This document shows positions 23,638-30,535 of a stretch of DNA of 35,105 nt, piece by piece. The stretch is taken from assembly GCA_937927335.1 (NCBI GenBank), contig CALBDU010000007.1, positions 1-35,105 on the forward strand, in the 5' to 3' direction. Numbering within the stretch: position 1 is the first letter of the stretch; each line of letters opens with the position of its first letter. The position numbers and the translations under genes are program-made. The notes beneath the pieces were generated by a model. The model saw nothing but the letters and a program-made list of their open reading frames with translations. It was not told the DNA's origin and did not search any database. The stretch is from an uncultured Clostridium sp. Its GTDB lineage: Bacteria > Bacillota > Clostridia > Clostridiales > Clostridiaceae.

Positions 23638-23775
23638 ATGCCTGATAGAACTAAAAACCCAAAGAAAAACAATAGAGAAAACAAGAAAAATGATATTGGA
23701 AGACCACATGATGATGGAAAGGAACCAAGAAGGCCGCCGGTGTTTGAAAATGATATTGGTCTGCCAATAGAATAA
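23638..23775 (+). CDS. 45-residue hydrophilic protein of unknown function
   Basis: A 45-codon frame with an excellent ribosome binding site (GGAAGGAGAGGTG) seven bases from ATG, closed by a strong terminator. It is rich in Asn, Lys and Pro, with no membrane segment or cysteine. The motif NDIG-R/L-P appears twice, near the middle (NDIGRP) and end (NDIGLP). A TATAAT near 23590 could promote it. I do not recognise the family. The signals around it suggest a real gene rather than noise. Confidence 0.6.
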   Translation: MPDRTKNPKKNNRENKKNDIGRPHDDGKEPRRPPVFENDIGLPIE

Positions 23776-23787
23776 ACACATTAAAAA

Positions 23788-23829
23788 GACTGATTTAAGA
23801 GTGATTCACACTAATTAAATCAGTCTATT
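23788..23829. terminator. Bidirectional terminator
   Basis: GACTGATTTAA (23788-23798) pairs perfectly with TTAAATCAGTC (23815-23825) between convergent genes, with AAAAA before and TATT after. It can serve both the 45-residue gene and the minus-strand amine oxidase gene. Confidence 0.8.
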
Positions 23830-23833
23830 CATG

Positions 23834-25525
23834 TTAAAAAGCCTCTGATTGTGCTGATCTTTTAGCGTTATAGGCTAAAGAATTAGCAGCCAGTTTCCCG
23901 CTGTGAAGAGCGCCCTGCATCCATGCATGAGTAGTTGAGGTATGCTCTCCGGCAAAAAAGATTCTGTTGTTATATTCAGGCCTTATAATCTCATGGGAAA
24001 AAAGCCTCTTTTGTCCTGGTGTGAAATAGGCCAGATCACCTCTGAACCAGGGCTCGTCATTCCAGTTAATATATTTTGAATCAATAACTATGGAATCCAA
24101 ATAATATTTAGGCAAGCCATGAACCTTCTCTACCTGCCTTTTTACCAGTTCCGGAACCTGTTCAGGTATCATATTACCCAGATGGACAGCATATTTGTTT
24201 AAATTGTAGGAACCCACTAATACACCAGGTTCATCAGGGTTTAATCCTGTTGATATATGATCTGGAGGATATACAATATTTGTTATTGGCATGTCGGTGT
24301 AGGATATTCCTCCATTAATATTTCCATAATCCTTATTTTCCTCCCAAAATCGTTTTTTGCAGTATAGAAGGGTTCTTTGAGCATTAACATAATTTATTTC
24401 TCGGATAGCCTGCATTTTTTTGTTGCTGAACAAAGGATTGATATCTACAGTTGACAAAGTTGAAAATGGAATGGCGCAAATAACATAGTCAAAGGATTTT
24501 ATCATACCCTTAGAGGAGGTTTTGTTTTTATACTCCAGTAAAACCTCCTGGTTGTAATCTCTCTTGTGGATACCTGTAACAAAGTGCCCGCCTTTCCAGG
24601 TTATTTTGCCTAAATCACTGTCAGGTATATTTCTATATCCCTTAGGACTGCTGGAGGTTAAAGATTTATAGAAGGCCAGAGGCAGGTTAACATTACCACC
24701 TGGAATTCTATATAAATAAGTAAAGTTTTCAGAATAATCCTCTGATAGTATTTCATTGTAGGATACGTCATAAATTGCTCCTGTAAGTCCGTCCAGGCCC
24801 GCTATCATATTTATGGCGTCTTCACTTAAACCGCATACCTCTAAATTCTCTCTGATACTCATATCTATTAATTCACTATAATAGGGATTATATGAAGGAA
24901 GTATTTTAAAAATTTCACTTCTTACCTCAGGATGGAGGCGGTTCATGCTAAAATTCAATGCATAATCATAAAGCTTATCCCAGGGTGTGTTCCTTTCCCA
25001 AGGAGTTAAATGATATTTCGGGTAAATGTTTTCTTTAATACTTCCTGGACTATTTTTGGCTCTTGTGTTGTTCAGGTATACAAATGCATTAGGATTACTT
25101 TGAATGAAAGGATCGGTATCAAGTCCAAAGGTATTAATATAGTGCCAGGTAGTTTCATGAGCTACTGGAATTCTCATTGGTCCCAGCTCCCCATAATGTT
25201 TTTTCTCCTTGTCAAAATAGTAGGTATATACCCTTCCTCCGATTCTATCCTCCAGGGCATCAAATATTGTGATATTAAAGCCAAGCTTTCTAAGCTCATA
25301 AGCGGCACTTAACCCTGCCAGGCCACCGCCAATAATTCCAACCTCCAATTTTTTAAACTCGCCAGAAGAGGCATAGTTTAAAATATCGGGGGGAGGTTTT
25401 AGTAGCTTTATTATATTGTTAAAATCCTGCAGTCTTCCGGATTTATTTAAAGAATTTCTTAATAATGCATGCCTATCCTCATCAGATGGATTAGAAGCCT
25501 GGATAGATATACCAGTATTTCTCAT
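23834..25525 (-). CDS. FAD-dependent amine/L-amino-acid oxidase family protein
   Basis: A 563-residue flavoprotein. After a 55-residue N-terminal extension it has the Rossmann dinucleotide motif (VGIIGGGLAGLSAAYELRK, from about residue 62), IFDALEDRIGGRVYT, and ELGPMRIP (the family's flavin/substrate contact segment). At the C-terminus it has RIFFAGEHTSTTHAWMQGALHSGKLAA, the signature of flavin amine oxidases. ATG 25525 is chosen with GGGGG upstream; the frame extends to 25621 without a site. It likely oxidises an amine or amino acid, or acts as a desaturase of that fold. In an anaerobe the electron acceptor may not be O2. No export signal was seen. It is transcribed alone toward a shared terminator. 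Confidence 0.88.
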   Translation of the reverse strand: MRNTGISIQASNPSDEDRHALLRNSLNKSGRLQDFNNIIKLLKPPPDILNYASSGEFKKLEVGIIGGGLAGLSAAYELRKLGFNITIFDALEDRIGGRVYTYYFDKEKKHYGELGPMRIPVAHETTWHYINTFGLDTDPFIQSNPNAFVYLNNTRAKNSPGSIKENIYPKYHLTPWERNTPWDKLYDYALNFSMNRLHPEVRSEIFKILPSYNPYYSELIDMSIRENLEVCGLSEDAINMIAGLDGLTGAIYDVSYNEILSEDYSENFTYLYRIPGGNVNLPLAFYKSLTSSSPKGYRNIPDSDLGKITWKGGHFVTGIHKRDYNQEVLLEYKNKTSSKGMIKSFDYVICAIPFSTLSTVDINPLFSNKKMQAIREINYVNAQRTLLYCKKRFWEENKDYGNINGGISYTDMPITNIVYPPDHISTGLNPDEPGVLVGSYNLNKYAVHLGNMIPEQVPELVKRQVEKVHGLPKYYLDSIVIDSKYINWNDEPWFRGDLAYFTPGQKRLFSHEIIRPEYNNRIFFAGEHTSTTHAWMQGALHSGKLAANSLAYNAKRSAQSEAF

Positions 25526-25669
25526 TAATATAATACCCCCACAAAACATCTTACTTAACCTATATTCAAAGAGGTATATGCCTATGACTTGAAAATATGA
25601 ATATATAAAGGAATTTAACATTTTATGGAGAATTATTGTAGTAAACCTTTAATTTATAAGGAGAATGAC

Positions 25670-25822
25670 ATGGATATTAAAAATGATACAAGGATTTCAG
25701 CAGATTTCTTTATACATAAGAATATAGAGGACAACCTTCCTTTAAGCAATAAGGTGGATTCCAGGACATTTTCAATACTGCTGGAAGACAAGGTAGTGGC
25801 GGCCAGCTACAAAATGTATTAG
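25670..25822 (+). CDS. Small protein of unknown function (50 residues)
   Basis: A 50-codon frame with TAAGGAGA six bases before ATG 25670. The 65-codon form from 25625 has a weaker start. It is divergent from the amine oxidase gene and closed by a hairpin at 25896. The product is hydrophilic, has no recognisable motif and ends VVAASYKMY. Real gene status rests on the ribosome binding site and terminator only. Confidence 0.45.
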   Translation: MDIKNDTRISADFFIHKNIEDNLPLSNKVDSRTFSILLEDKVVAASYKMY

Positions 25823-25895
25823 CTGTATTTCTGATTATTATACTTACCATTGGTAAAAATGCTGGTAGAAGGTAAAAATATTATTAATATTAATA

Positions 25896-25925
25896 AAAAA
25901 TCGCTGCATTTTTAGCGATTTTTTG
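25896..25925 (+). terminator. Rho-independent terminator
   Basis: AAAAATCGCT (25896-25905) and AGCGATTTTT (25914-25923) form a 10-bp stem ending in a T-run; it may work in both directions. Confidence 0.85.
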
Positions 25926-26114
25926 TTAAAATGCAAACCATGTCGAAACTATACGATTGAAAAATAAAGGTTAATGCAATTTCTTGTGGAATAAAAATAT
26001 AATACTGATAATGATTTATTAAAGCTGGATTGTAATGGTTAAATAAACAGATGTTAAGTTCCTTCAAATACTTTGTGTTGTAAGATATATTACATAATAT
26101 GAAGAGGTGAGACG

Positions 26115-26837
26115 ATGGCAACAGGACTAATTAATATGATATTAATACCACTGATTGTGATTGCATTAATTCCGCTTTTGGTACTTACAATTAACAGGTT
26201 ATTTTTATATTTGAAATTTTCTAAATCCAGATATGGAGTGGTGAGTGGAAATAATTTTCTAAAAGTTGCGTTTGATAAAGGCAATTACGGCGAATTTCTT
26301 ACTTTTACTTATCTAGAAAAATTATCTGGAGACAACAAGATATTAACCAATATTTATCTTCCGAAGAAAGATAGGACAACAACAGAAATTGATCTTTTAA
26401 TGTTGAGTAATACAGGGATTTATGTGTTTGAGTCTAAAAATTACAGTGGTTGGATTTTCGGTGATGAAAAAAGCAAAAATTGGACTCAAACACTCAAAGG
26501 TGGAAAGAAAAACAAATTTCTCAATCCGATATGGCAGAATAAAGGTCATATTAAAGCTTTGCAAAAGATATTGGCAGATGTAGATGATAACTATTTCTTT
26601 TCATATATTGTTTTCAGCGAACGTTGCGAGTTCAAAAAGGTTTCGGTTTTTGGTGATAATATTTCCGTTGTAAAAAGAAACAAGCTTTTTGATTTATTGA
26701 AAGAACACATCGAAAACCGACCAGGAGTACTGACTGAAAAAGAATTGGATAGACTTTTTGAATCCCTAAAAAAATATACATTAGTAGATATGGATACTAA
26801 GTTACAGCATATAGAAAGTATTAAAAATAAGACATAG
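26115..26837 (+). CDS. NERD-domain (nuclease-related) membrane-anchored protein
   Basis: A 240-residue protein with an N-terminal transmembrane helix (about 5-30). A NERD domain follows, with the restriction-endonuclease-like residues visible: Glu60 (GNYGEFLTF), Asp93 (TTEIDLLML) and Glu106-x-Lys108 (FESKNYSG). The NIYLPKKDRTTTEID segment is typical. The C-terminal part (about 175-240) is not recognised. NERD proteins are thought to be nucleases or nucleic-acid-binding; the role here is unknown. A GAGGTG ribosome binding site precedes ATG 26115. It stands alone beside gene remnants. Confidence 0.86.
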   Translation: MATGLINMILIPLIVIALIPLLVLTINRLFLYLKFSKSRYGVVSGNNFLKVAFDKGNYGEFLTFTYLEKLSGDNKILTNIYLPKKDRTTTEIDLLMLSNTGIYVFESKNYSGWIFGDEKSKNWTQTLKGGKKNKFLNPIWQNKGHIKALQKILADVDDNYFFSYIVFSERCEFKKVSVFGDNISVVKRNKLFDLLKEHIENRPGVLTEKELDRLFESLKKYTLVDMDTKLQHIESIKNKT

Positions 26838-26884
26838 ATATCTGAAGTAATAGTTTATAGCTATTACTAAAGGATAGTAGGTAA

Positions 26885-26965
26885 GATGCAGTAATTATGC
26901 TGGCATTGTCTAAAGCAGCAGATATTGACGAGAAAAAATTGGCCAAGGATAGAAAAATTAATTAA
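26885..26965 (+). pseudogene. Remnant of a small gene (copy A of a pair with 30179)
   Basis: A short frame after a stop at 26882-26884. From VIM it encodes a peptide with the core KAADIDEKKLAKDRK and ends at TAA 26963-26965. The peptide at 30179-30298 ends almost identically (KAADSDEKKLARDRK), so both represent the C-terminus of one family. This copy has an ATG at 26897 but no ribosome binding site and no upstream part. It is most likely a decayed gene end. The parent family is not recognised. Confidence 0.4.
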
Positions 26966-26999
26966 ATGTATTTAAATGATGTTGAAATGAGGGAATTTA

Positions 27000-27506
27000 A
27001 TGAAAAAATTAATTGCAGTCATAATATTATTGCTTACAATATTTCAGGGAACGGCCTGCAGTTCTAAAAAAAGCGATGCACCAGATATCAGTCTAAAATT
27101 TGACGTATCCAATCTTACTGATGAAGATTTTAAAGCTGTTGGCACTAAAGAAGTGCCAGGTGCTGTAAAAGAAGATTTTAAAAATATTGAATTTACGCTT
27201 GATGTAGAGCAGGGTGGTAATATTTCAAACAGAAAGATAACCATACCGGATTTTAAAAGTATTGCAAGTTCCTCTTCCACTAACATTAACAGGTACTGGT
27301 TCGGCAAAGTATCCAGTCAGGACAATACTAATGAAAATTTTGCAAAATACACCCATAAATTTGTGTTTTATTCAAAGGGCTTAGATGAACAAGGAATAAA
27401 GGACCTTTTTAAATCTGCCGAGGTGAAGGTTTCATGGACTTCTGGCAGCGAAAATCAGGAAAGGGTATTAAAGCTTGGGGATGTAATTCAAATCAAAACC
27501 AGTTAG
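27000..27506 (+). CDS. Predicted lipoprotein of unknown function
   Basis: A 168-residue protein with a lipoprotein signal (MKKLIAVIILLLTIFQGTAC; lipobox GTAC, Cys20). A beta-rich extracellular domain follows, without recognised motifs; the segment from RYWFGKVSSQ to KFVFYSKGL looks like an immunoglobulin-type sheet. The ribosome binding site is a modest GAGGG. It should be anchored on the outer face of the membrane. No operon partner is evident; a remnant peptide lies upstream and the isochorismatase-like gene 171 bases downstream. Confidence 0.75.
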   Translation: MKKLIAVIILLLTIFQGTACSSKKSDAPDISLKFDVSNLTDEDFKAVGTKEVPGAVKEDFKNIEFTLDVEQGGNISNRKITIPDFKSIASSSSTNINRYWFGKVSSQDNTNENFAKYTHKFVFYSKGLDEQGIKDLFKSAEVKVSWTSGSENQERVLKLGDVIQIKTS

Positions 27507-27677
27507 AATTTTCATGAAAGATCATGAACTGTCTACAATATTAAATAGTTATGGCATTTACAAGAATTTTTAAAAACAAGGAAGTGTTGCATAAGAAACT
27601 ATCCTGTCACAGGAAAACGCCATTATTTTACTAAAACTCTTTTTAATAATAAATACAAATTTGAAAGGAAACTAAAA

Positions 27678-28199
27678 ATGGTTCTATTGGTGGTTGATAC
27701 ACAACAGTTAATAACAAACGAAAAACTATATAAATTTGATATATTTGCAGCAAATGTTAAAAAATTAATACATGAAGCCAGGATGAAAAACATTGAAGTA
27801 ATATATGTACGTCATGATGATGGTATAGGAAGTGAATTGACAAAGGGCGCTATAGGTTTTGAAATATATACAGAGTTCAAGCCAGTAAACGGAGAAAAAA
27901 TATTTGATAAAGATGTTAATAGTTCTTTTAAAGGAACTGGATTATTGGAATATTTAAAAAATAAAGGTGAAAACGATATAATAATTATAGGGCTTCAGAC
28001 AGATTATTGTATTGATGCTACAATAAAATGCGGCTTTGAACATGGATTTCATATTATAGTTCCTGCATACGCAAATACAACAATAAATAATGAATTTATG
28101 ACCTCGGAACAAAGCTATAAATATTACAATGAATTTATGTGGAAGGGCAGATATGCTGAATGTATTTCAGTTGAGGATACACTTAAAAGGATGAAATAG
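27678..28199 (+). CDS. Isochorismatase-family cysteine hydrolase
   Basis: A 173-residue member of the isochorismatase-like hydrolases. The Asp-Lys-Cys triad is complete: Asp7 (LLVVDTQ), Lys78 (FDKDVNSSF) and Cys111 (GLQTDYCIDATI). The length matches nicotinamidase/cysteine-hydrolase members of the family. It lacks clear features to choose between nicotinamidase, N-carbamoylsarcosine amidase and other amidases. The GAAAGGAAAC ribosome binding site precedes ATG. It is cytoplasmic and is followed by a broken alpha/beta hydrolase gene. Confidence 0.9.
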   Translation: MVLLVVDTQQLITNEKLYKFDIFAANVKKLIHEARMKNIEVIYVRHDDGIGSELTKGAIGFEIYTEFKPVNGEKIFDKDVNSSFKGTGLLEYLKNKGENDIIIIGLQTDYCIDATIKCGFEHGFHIIVPAYANTTINNEFMTSEQSYKYYNEFMWKGRYAECISVEDTLKRMK

Positions 28200-28345
28200 G
28201 CAAATTTTATGTATTGAATTGTAAAAGAAAAGGGGATAAATTTGCTCCAGTCAATTGTTCATGTTGCTTTATTGAAGTCTATTTATGGGCTTTAAATAAA
28301 TTTCAATTTAAGGCTGAATATATTAGTAATAAGGGGATATATTTT

Positions 28346-28827
28346 ATGGCACATGTTAAGGCAAATGGTATACAAATTGAATATGAAGTTTTTGGAAAGA
28401 ATATAGATCCTGCGATAGTGCTTATTGCAGGTAATGGTGCTCAGCTGAATTTTTGGGAATCGGATTATTGTGAAATGCTTGCAAAGGAAAATTTAAGGGG
28501 TTCCCCTTTCAAGAAGAACGTGCCAGGCGGTATTGTGAAGAAAGCTATGATCGCTCCTATTATCCGGAAGGGGCTGTACGCCAGAATGCAGCGCTGGTTG
28601 CCAATGGGGATAGGAGACAACACCTTTCATTATTAACAATTCCAACTCTGGTAATCCATGGGACATCTGATCCATTGTTTTCTGTTGAAGCAGGAAAAGA
28701 TACAGCACGCACAATACCTAATGCTAAGCTGCTTTTGATCGAAGGAATGGGACCTGATATGCCTAAGGGAACATGGAAATGCATAGTGGAAGCTATTGCT
28801 AGTCAGGTAAACGACACATCTAATTAA
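28346..28827 (+). pseudogene. Alpha/beta hydrolase pseudogene (internal deletion and frameshift)
   Basis: An intact N-terminal part starts at ATG 28346 behind AAGGGG (AHVKANGIQIEYEVFG, then IVLIAGNGAQLNFW). The frame breaks near 28493-28510. From there the +1/+2 shifted frame continues with the C-terminal part of the same family (YDRSYYPEGAVRQNAAL, then LTIPTLVIHGTSDPLF with the catalytic Asp, then EGMGPDMP with the normal His lost or altered) and stops at 28827. The central segment including the nucleophile Ser elbow, roughly 100-130 residues by comparison with full-length relatives, is missing. The in-frame reading gives a spurious 97-residue C-terminal tail. It is a dead gene. Confidence 0.85.
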
Positions 28828-28896
28828 TATTAATGGTAATGTTGCAATCCTGTTTATTATTTAGCATAAAAAATAGATCCATAAGGAGGTTTCATG

Positions 28897-29250
28897 ATGG
28901 AATTTACCAAAGAAGAATTGGAAAAGACTATATCACTACTATCTTCAACCATTACAAAATGTGAAAAAATGCAACTTAAGTTTTTAGAGGGAACATCCCA
29001 ACATTCCCTGTTAAAAAACCGAATTAAAGCACTTTATATTTCTAAGGCGCTTCTTATGGGTGATAAAACAACAAATTATACAAGCAAAGAATTGAGAGAG
29101 GCACTACTTCCTGTGACTTCAATCATAAATAAGACTACAAAAGCACAAAGTAAATATGAAAAAGGAACCTCACAATTCAATCGCTTTGAACCATTAATCC
29201 AAGCTATGCTGATTTCTAAAGCATTCATTGAAAGTCAAACAGAAAATTAA
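28897..29250 (+). CDS. Unknown protein with an internal duplication
   Basis: A 117-residue hydrophilic helical protein. Two halves (about 3-56 and 59-114) align: each begins T-x-x-E-L-x-x and has a K-x-x-K/M-x-x-KxxEGTSQ or KYEKGTSQ segment. Each ends with a helix containing A-L/M-x-I-S-K-A. AAGGAGGT precedes; ATG 28897 gives better spacing than ATG 28894. I do not recognise a named family, although similar short proteins occur in Clostridia as far as I recall. No catalytic motif is seen. It is followed by the MBL-fold gene after 30 bases, so the two may be co-transcribed. Confidence 0.7.
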   Translation: MEFTKEELEKTISLLSSTITKCEKMQLKFLEGTSQHSLLKNRIKALYISKALLMGDKTTNYTSKELREALLPVTSIINKTTKAQSKYEKGTSQFNRFEPLIQAMLISKAFIESQTEN

Positions 29251-29280
29251 TTTCAATGCATTTGTAATATTGGAGGAAAC

Positions 29281-30120
29281 ATGAAAGTAACGGTACTTAT
29301 TGAAAACACAAAGATTTCAGATGATTTAGTAAGTGAAGCAGGGTTGTCCATGTATATTGAAACTGATGCCGGACATATTCTTTTTGATACAGGCAAAACG
29401 GGCAGCTTTATTCAAAATGCAGAAAAACTTGGTGTTGATTTGAAAAATGTTGACTTGGCGGTATTATCCCATGGACATGGAGATCATGGGGGTGGGTTGC
29501 TGCCTTTTTTACAGATAAATGACAGAGCGAAGATATATGCAAAAAAATCAGCAGATAAGGATTTTTATTTTCGCATCATGTCTTTTTATAAAAGCGTTCG
29601 TACTGATAAAAAGGTTTTTAAAAACTATCCTTTCAGATTTAATTTCCTGGATGGGTTTACCGAAATAATGGATAATGTCTACATAATTACGGATATTAAA
29701 AGAAAATATAAAGCACCACAGGGTAATAAATATTTGTATATGAAGAAGGGCAGCAGGATAGTTAGGGATGATTTCTCACATGAATTGACTATGGTTATAA
29801 AACAGGAAAGCAGTATGGTGGTTTTCACAGGCTGTTCCCATAACGGCACTGCAAATATAATTGATACGGTAAAAAGCCGCTTTCCAGGTTTGAAGATAAA
29901 AGCTGTAGTTGGAGGTTTCCATCTTACAAAACTGCCATTAGTAACCTTCCTGAAGCCCTCAGAAGAAGAAATTGATATCCTTGCGCAAAAGATACTGGAT
30001 GAAAATGTTGAAATGATATATACCGGGCATTGTACAGGTAAAAATGCTTTTGAAAGGTTAAAAGGAAAATTGGATGGAAATGCTTATTACATAAGTACGG
30101 GAATGGAGTTTAATATTTAA
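29281..30120 (+). CDS. MBL-fold metallohydrolase (COG1237, DHPS-like)
   Basis: A 279-residue metallo-beta-lactamase-fold protein with the metal motif His64-x-His66-x-Asp68-His69 (SHGHGDHGGG). ETDAGHILFDTG is near the N-terminus and FTGCSHNGTANIID supplies the later His ligand. The final MIYTGHCTG carries another His. This arrangement is that of the COG1237 branch containing the archaeal dihydropterin/ribofuranosyl-aminobenzene phosphate synthase and many bacterial homologues of unknown substrate. The GGAGG ribosome binding site is well spaced. It is cytoplasmic. It probably hydrolyses or transfers a small molecule; the pterin role should not be assumed in this organism. Confidence 0.9.
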   Translation: MKVTVLIENTKISDDLVSEAGLSMYIETDAGHILFDTGKTGSFIQNAEKLGVDLKNVDLAVLSHGHGDHGGGLLPFLQINDRAKIYAKKSADKDFYFRIMSFYKSVRTDKKVFKNYPFRFNFLDGFTEIMDNVYIITDIKRKYKAPQGNKYLYMKKGSRIVRDDFSHELTMVIKQESSMVVFTGCSHNGTANIIDTVKSRFPGLKIKAVVGGFHLTKLPLVTFLKPSEEEIDILAQKILDENVEMIYTGHCTGKNAFERLKGKLDGNAYYISTGMEFNI

Positions 30121-30178
30121 GTGAGGATTTTAGACCTAATAAACATATATTCAAGGTTGTAAAAGGCAGGTGTTTTTT

Positions 30179-30298
30179 ATGAGAAAAAGAACATTTTTAA
30201 ATCTATTGGTTTTACTGAATACTGTGCTTATGGCGACACTGTGCAAAGCGGCGGATTCTGATGAAAAAAAACTGGCCCGGGATAGAAAGTTTCATTAG
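30179..30298 (+). pseudogene. Truncated small ORF (copy B of the KAADxDEKKLA pair)
   Basis: A 39-codon frame with a hydrophobic N-terminus (MRKRTFLNLLVLLNTV) and the C-terminal core KAADSDEKKLARDRK shared with the remnant at 26885. GGCAGG lies upstream. It runs directly into a VOC-protein stub in another frame. It could be expressed as a short membrane peptide, but with the fragments around it a remnant is more likely. Confidence 0.4.
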
Positions 30299-30369
30299 TT
30301 GTTCATATTGCTTTAGTTGTAAAGGATTATGATGAAGCAATAGAGTTTTATACAAAGAAACAAATTTGA
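30286..30369 (+). pseudogene. Fragment of a VOC (glyoxalase/bleomycin-resistance family) gene
   Basis: In one frame 30298-30369 reads VVHIALVVKDYDEAIEFYTK, the standard N-terminal strand-helix of a VOC-family protein, then stops at 30367-30369. There is no start codon, only 28 codons remain, and the rest of the domain is absent. It overlaps the end of the 39-codon frame. It is a deletion scar, not a gene. Confidence 0.65.
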
Positions 30370-30535
30370 ACATCAGTAGCTAATGGCTTGAAACATATTA
30401 TGAGTAATTTACCTTGTTTCTGTAAAATAATATTATAATATGATATTATTAGGTTGTATGTACAATATATACCAAAACATAGTAAATTATAGTCGAAATC
30501 TTGAAGTTCTAATGTTCAATTAAGGAGAGCATAAA

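Noticed and set aside
30424..30450. AT-rich palindrome-like AATAATAT...ATATTATT before the kinase gene
   Set aside because: Simple AT alternation in an AT-rich leader gives such symmetry easily; no flanking evidence for an operator.
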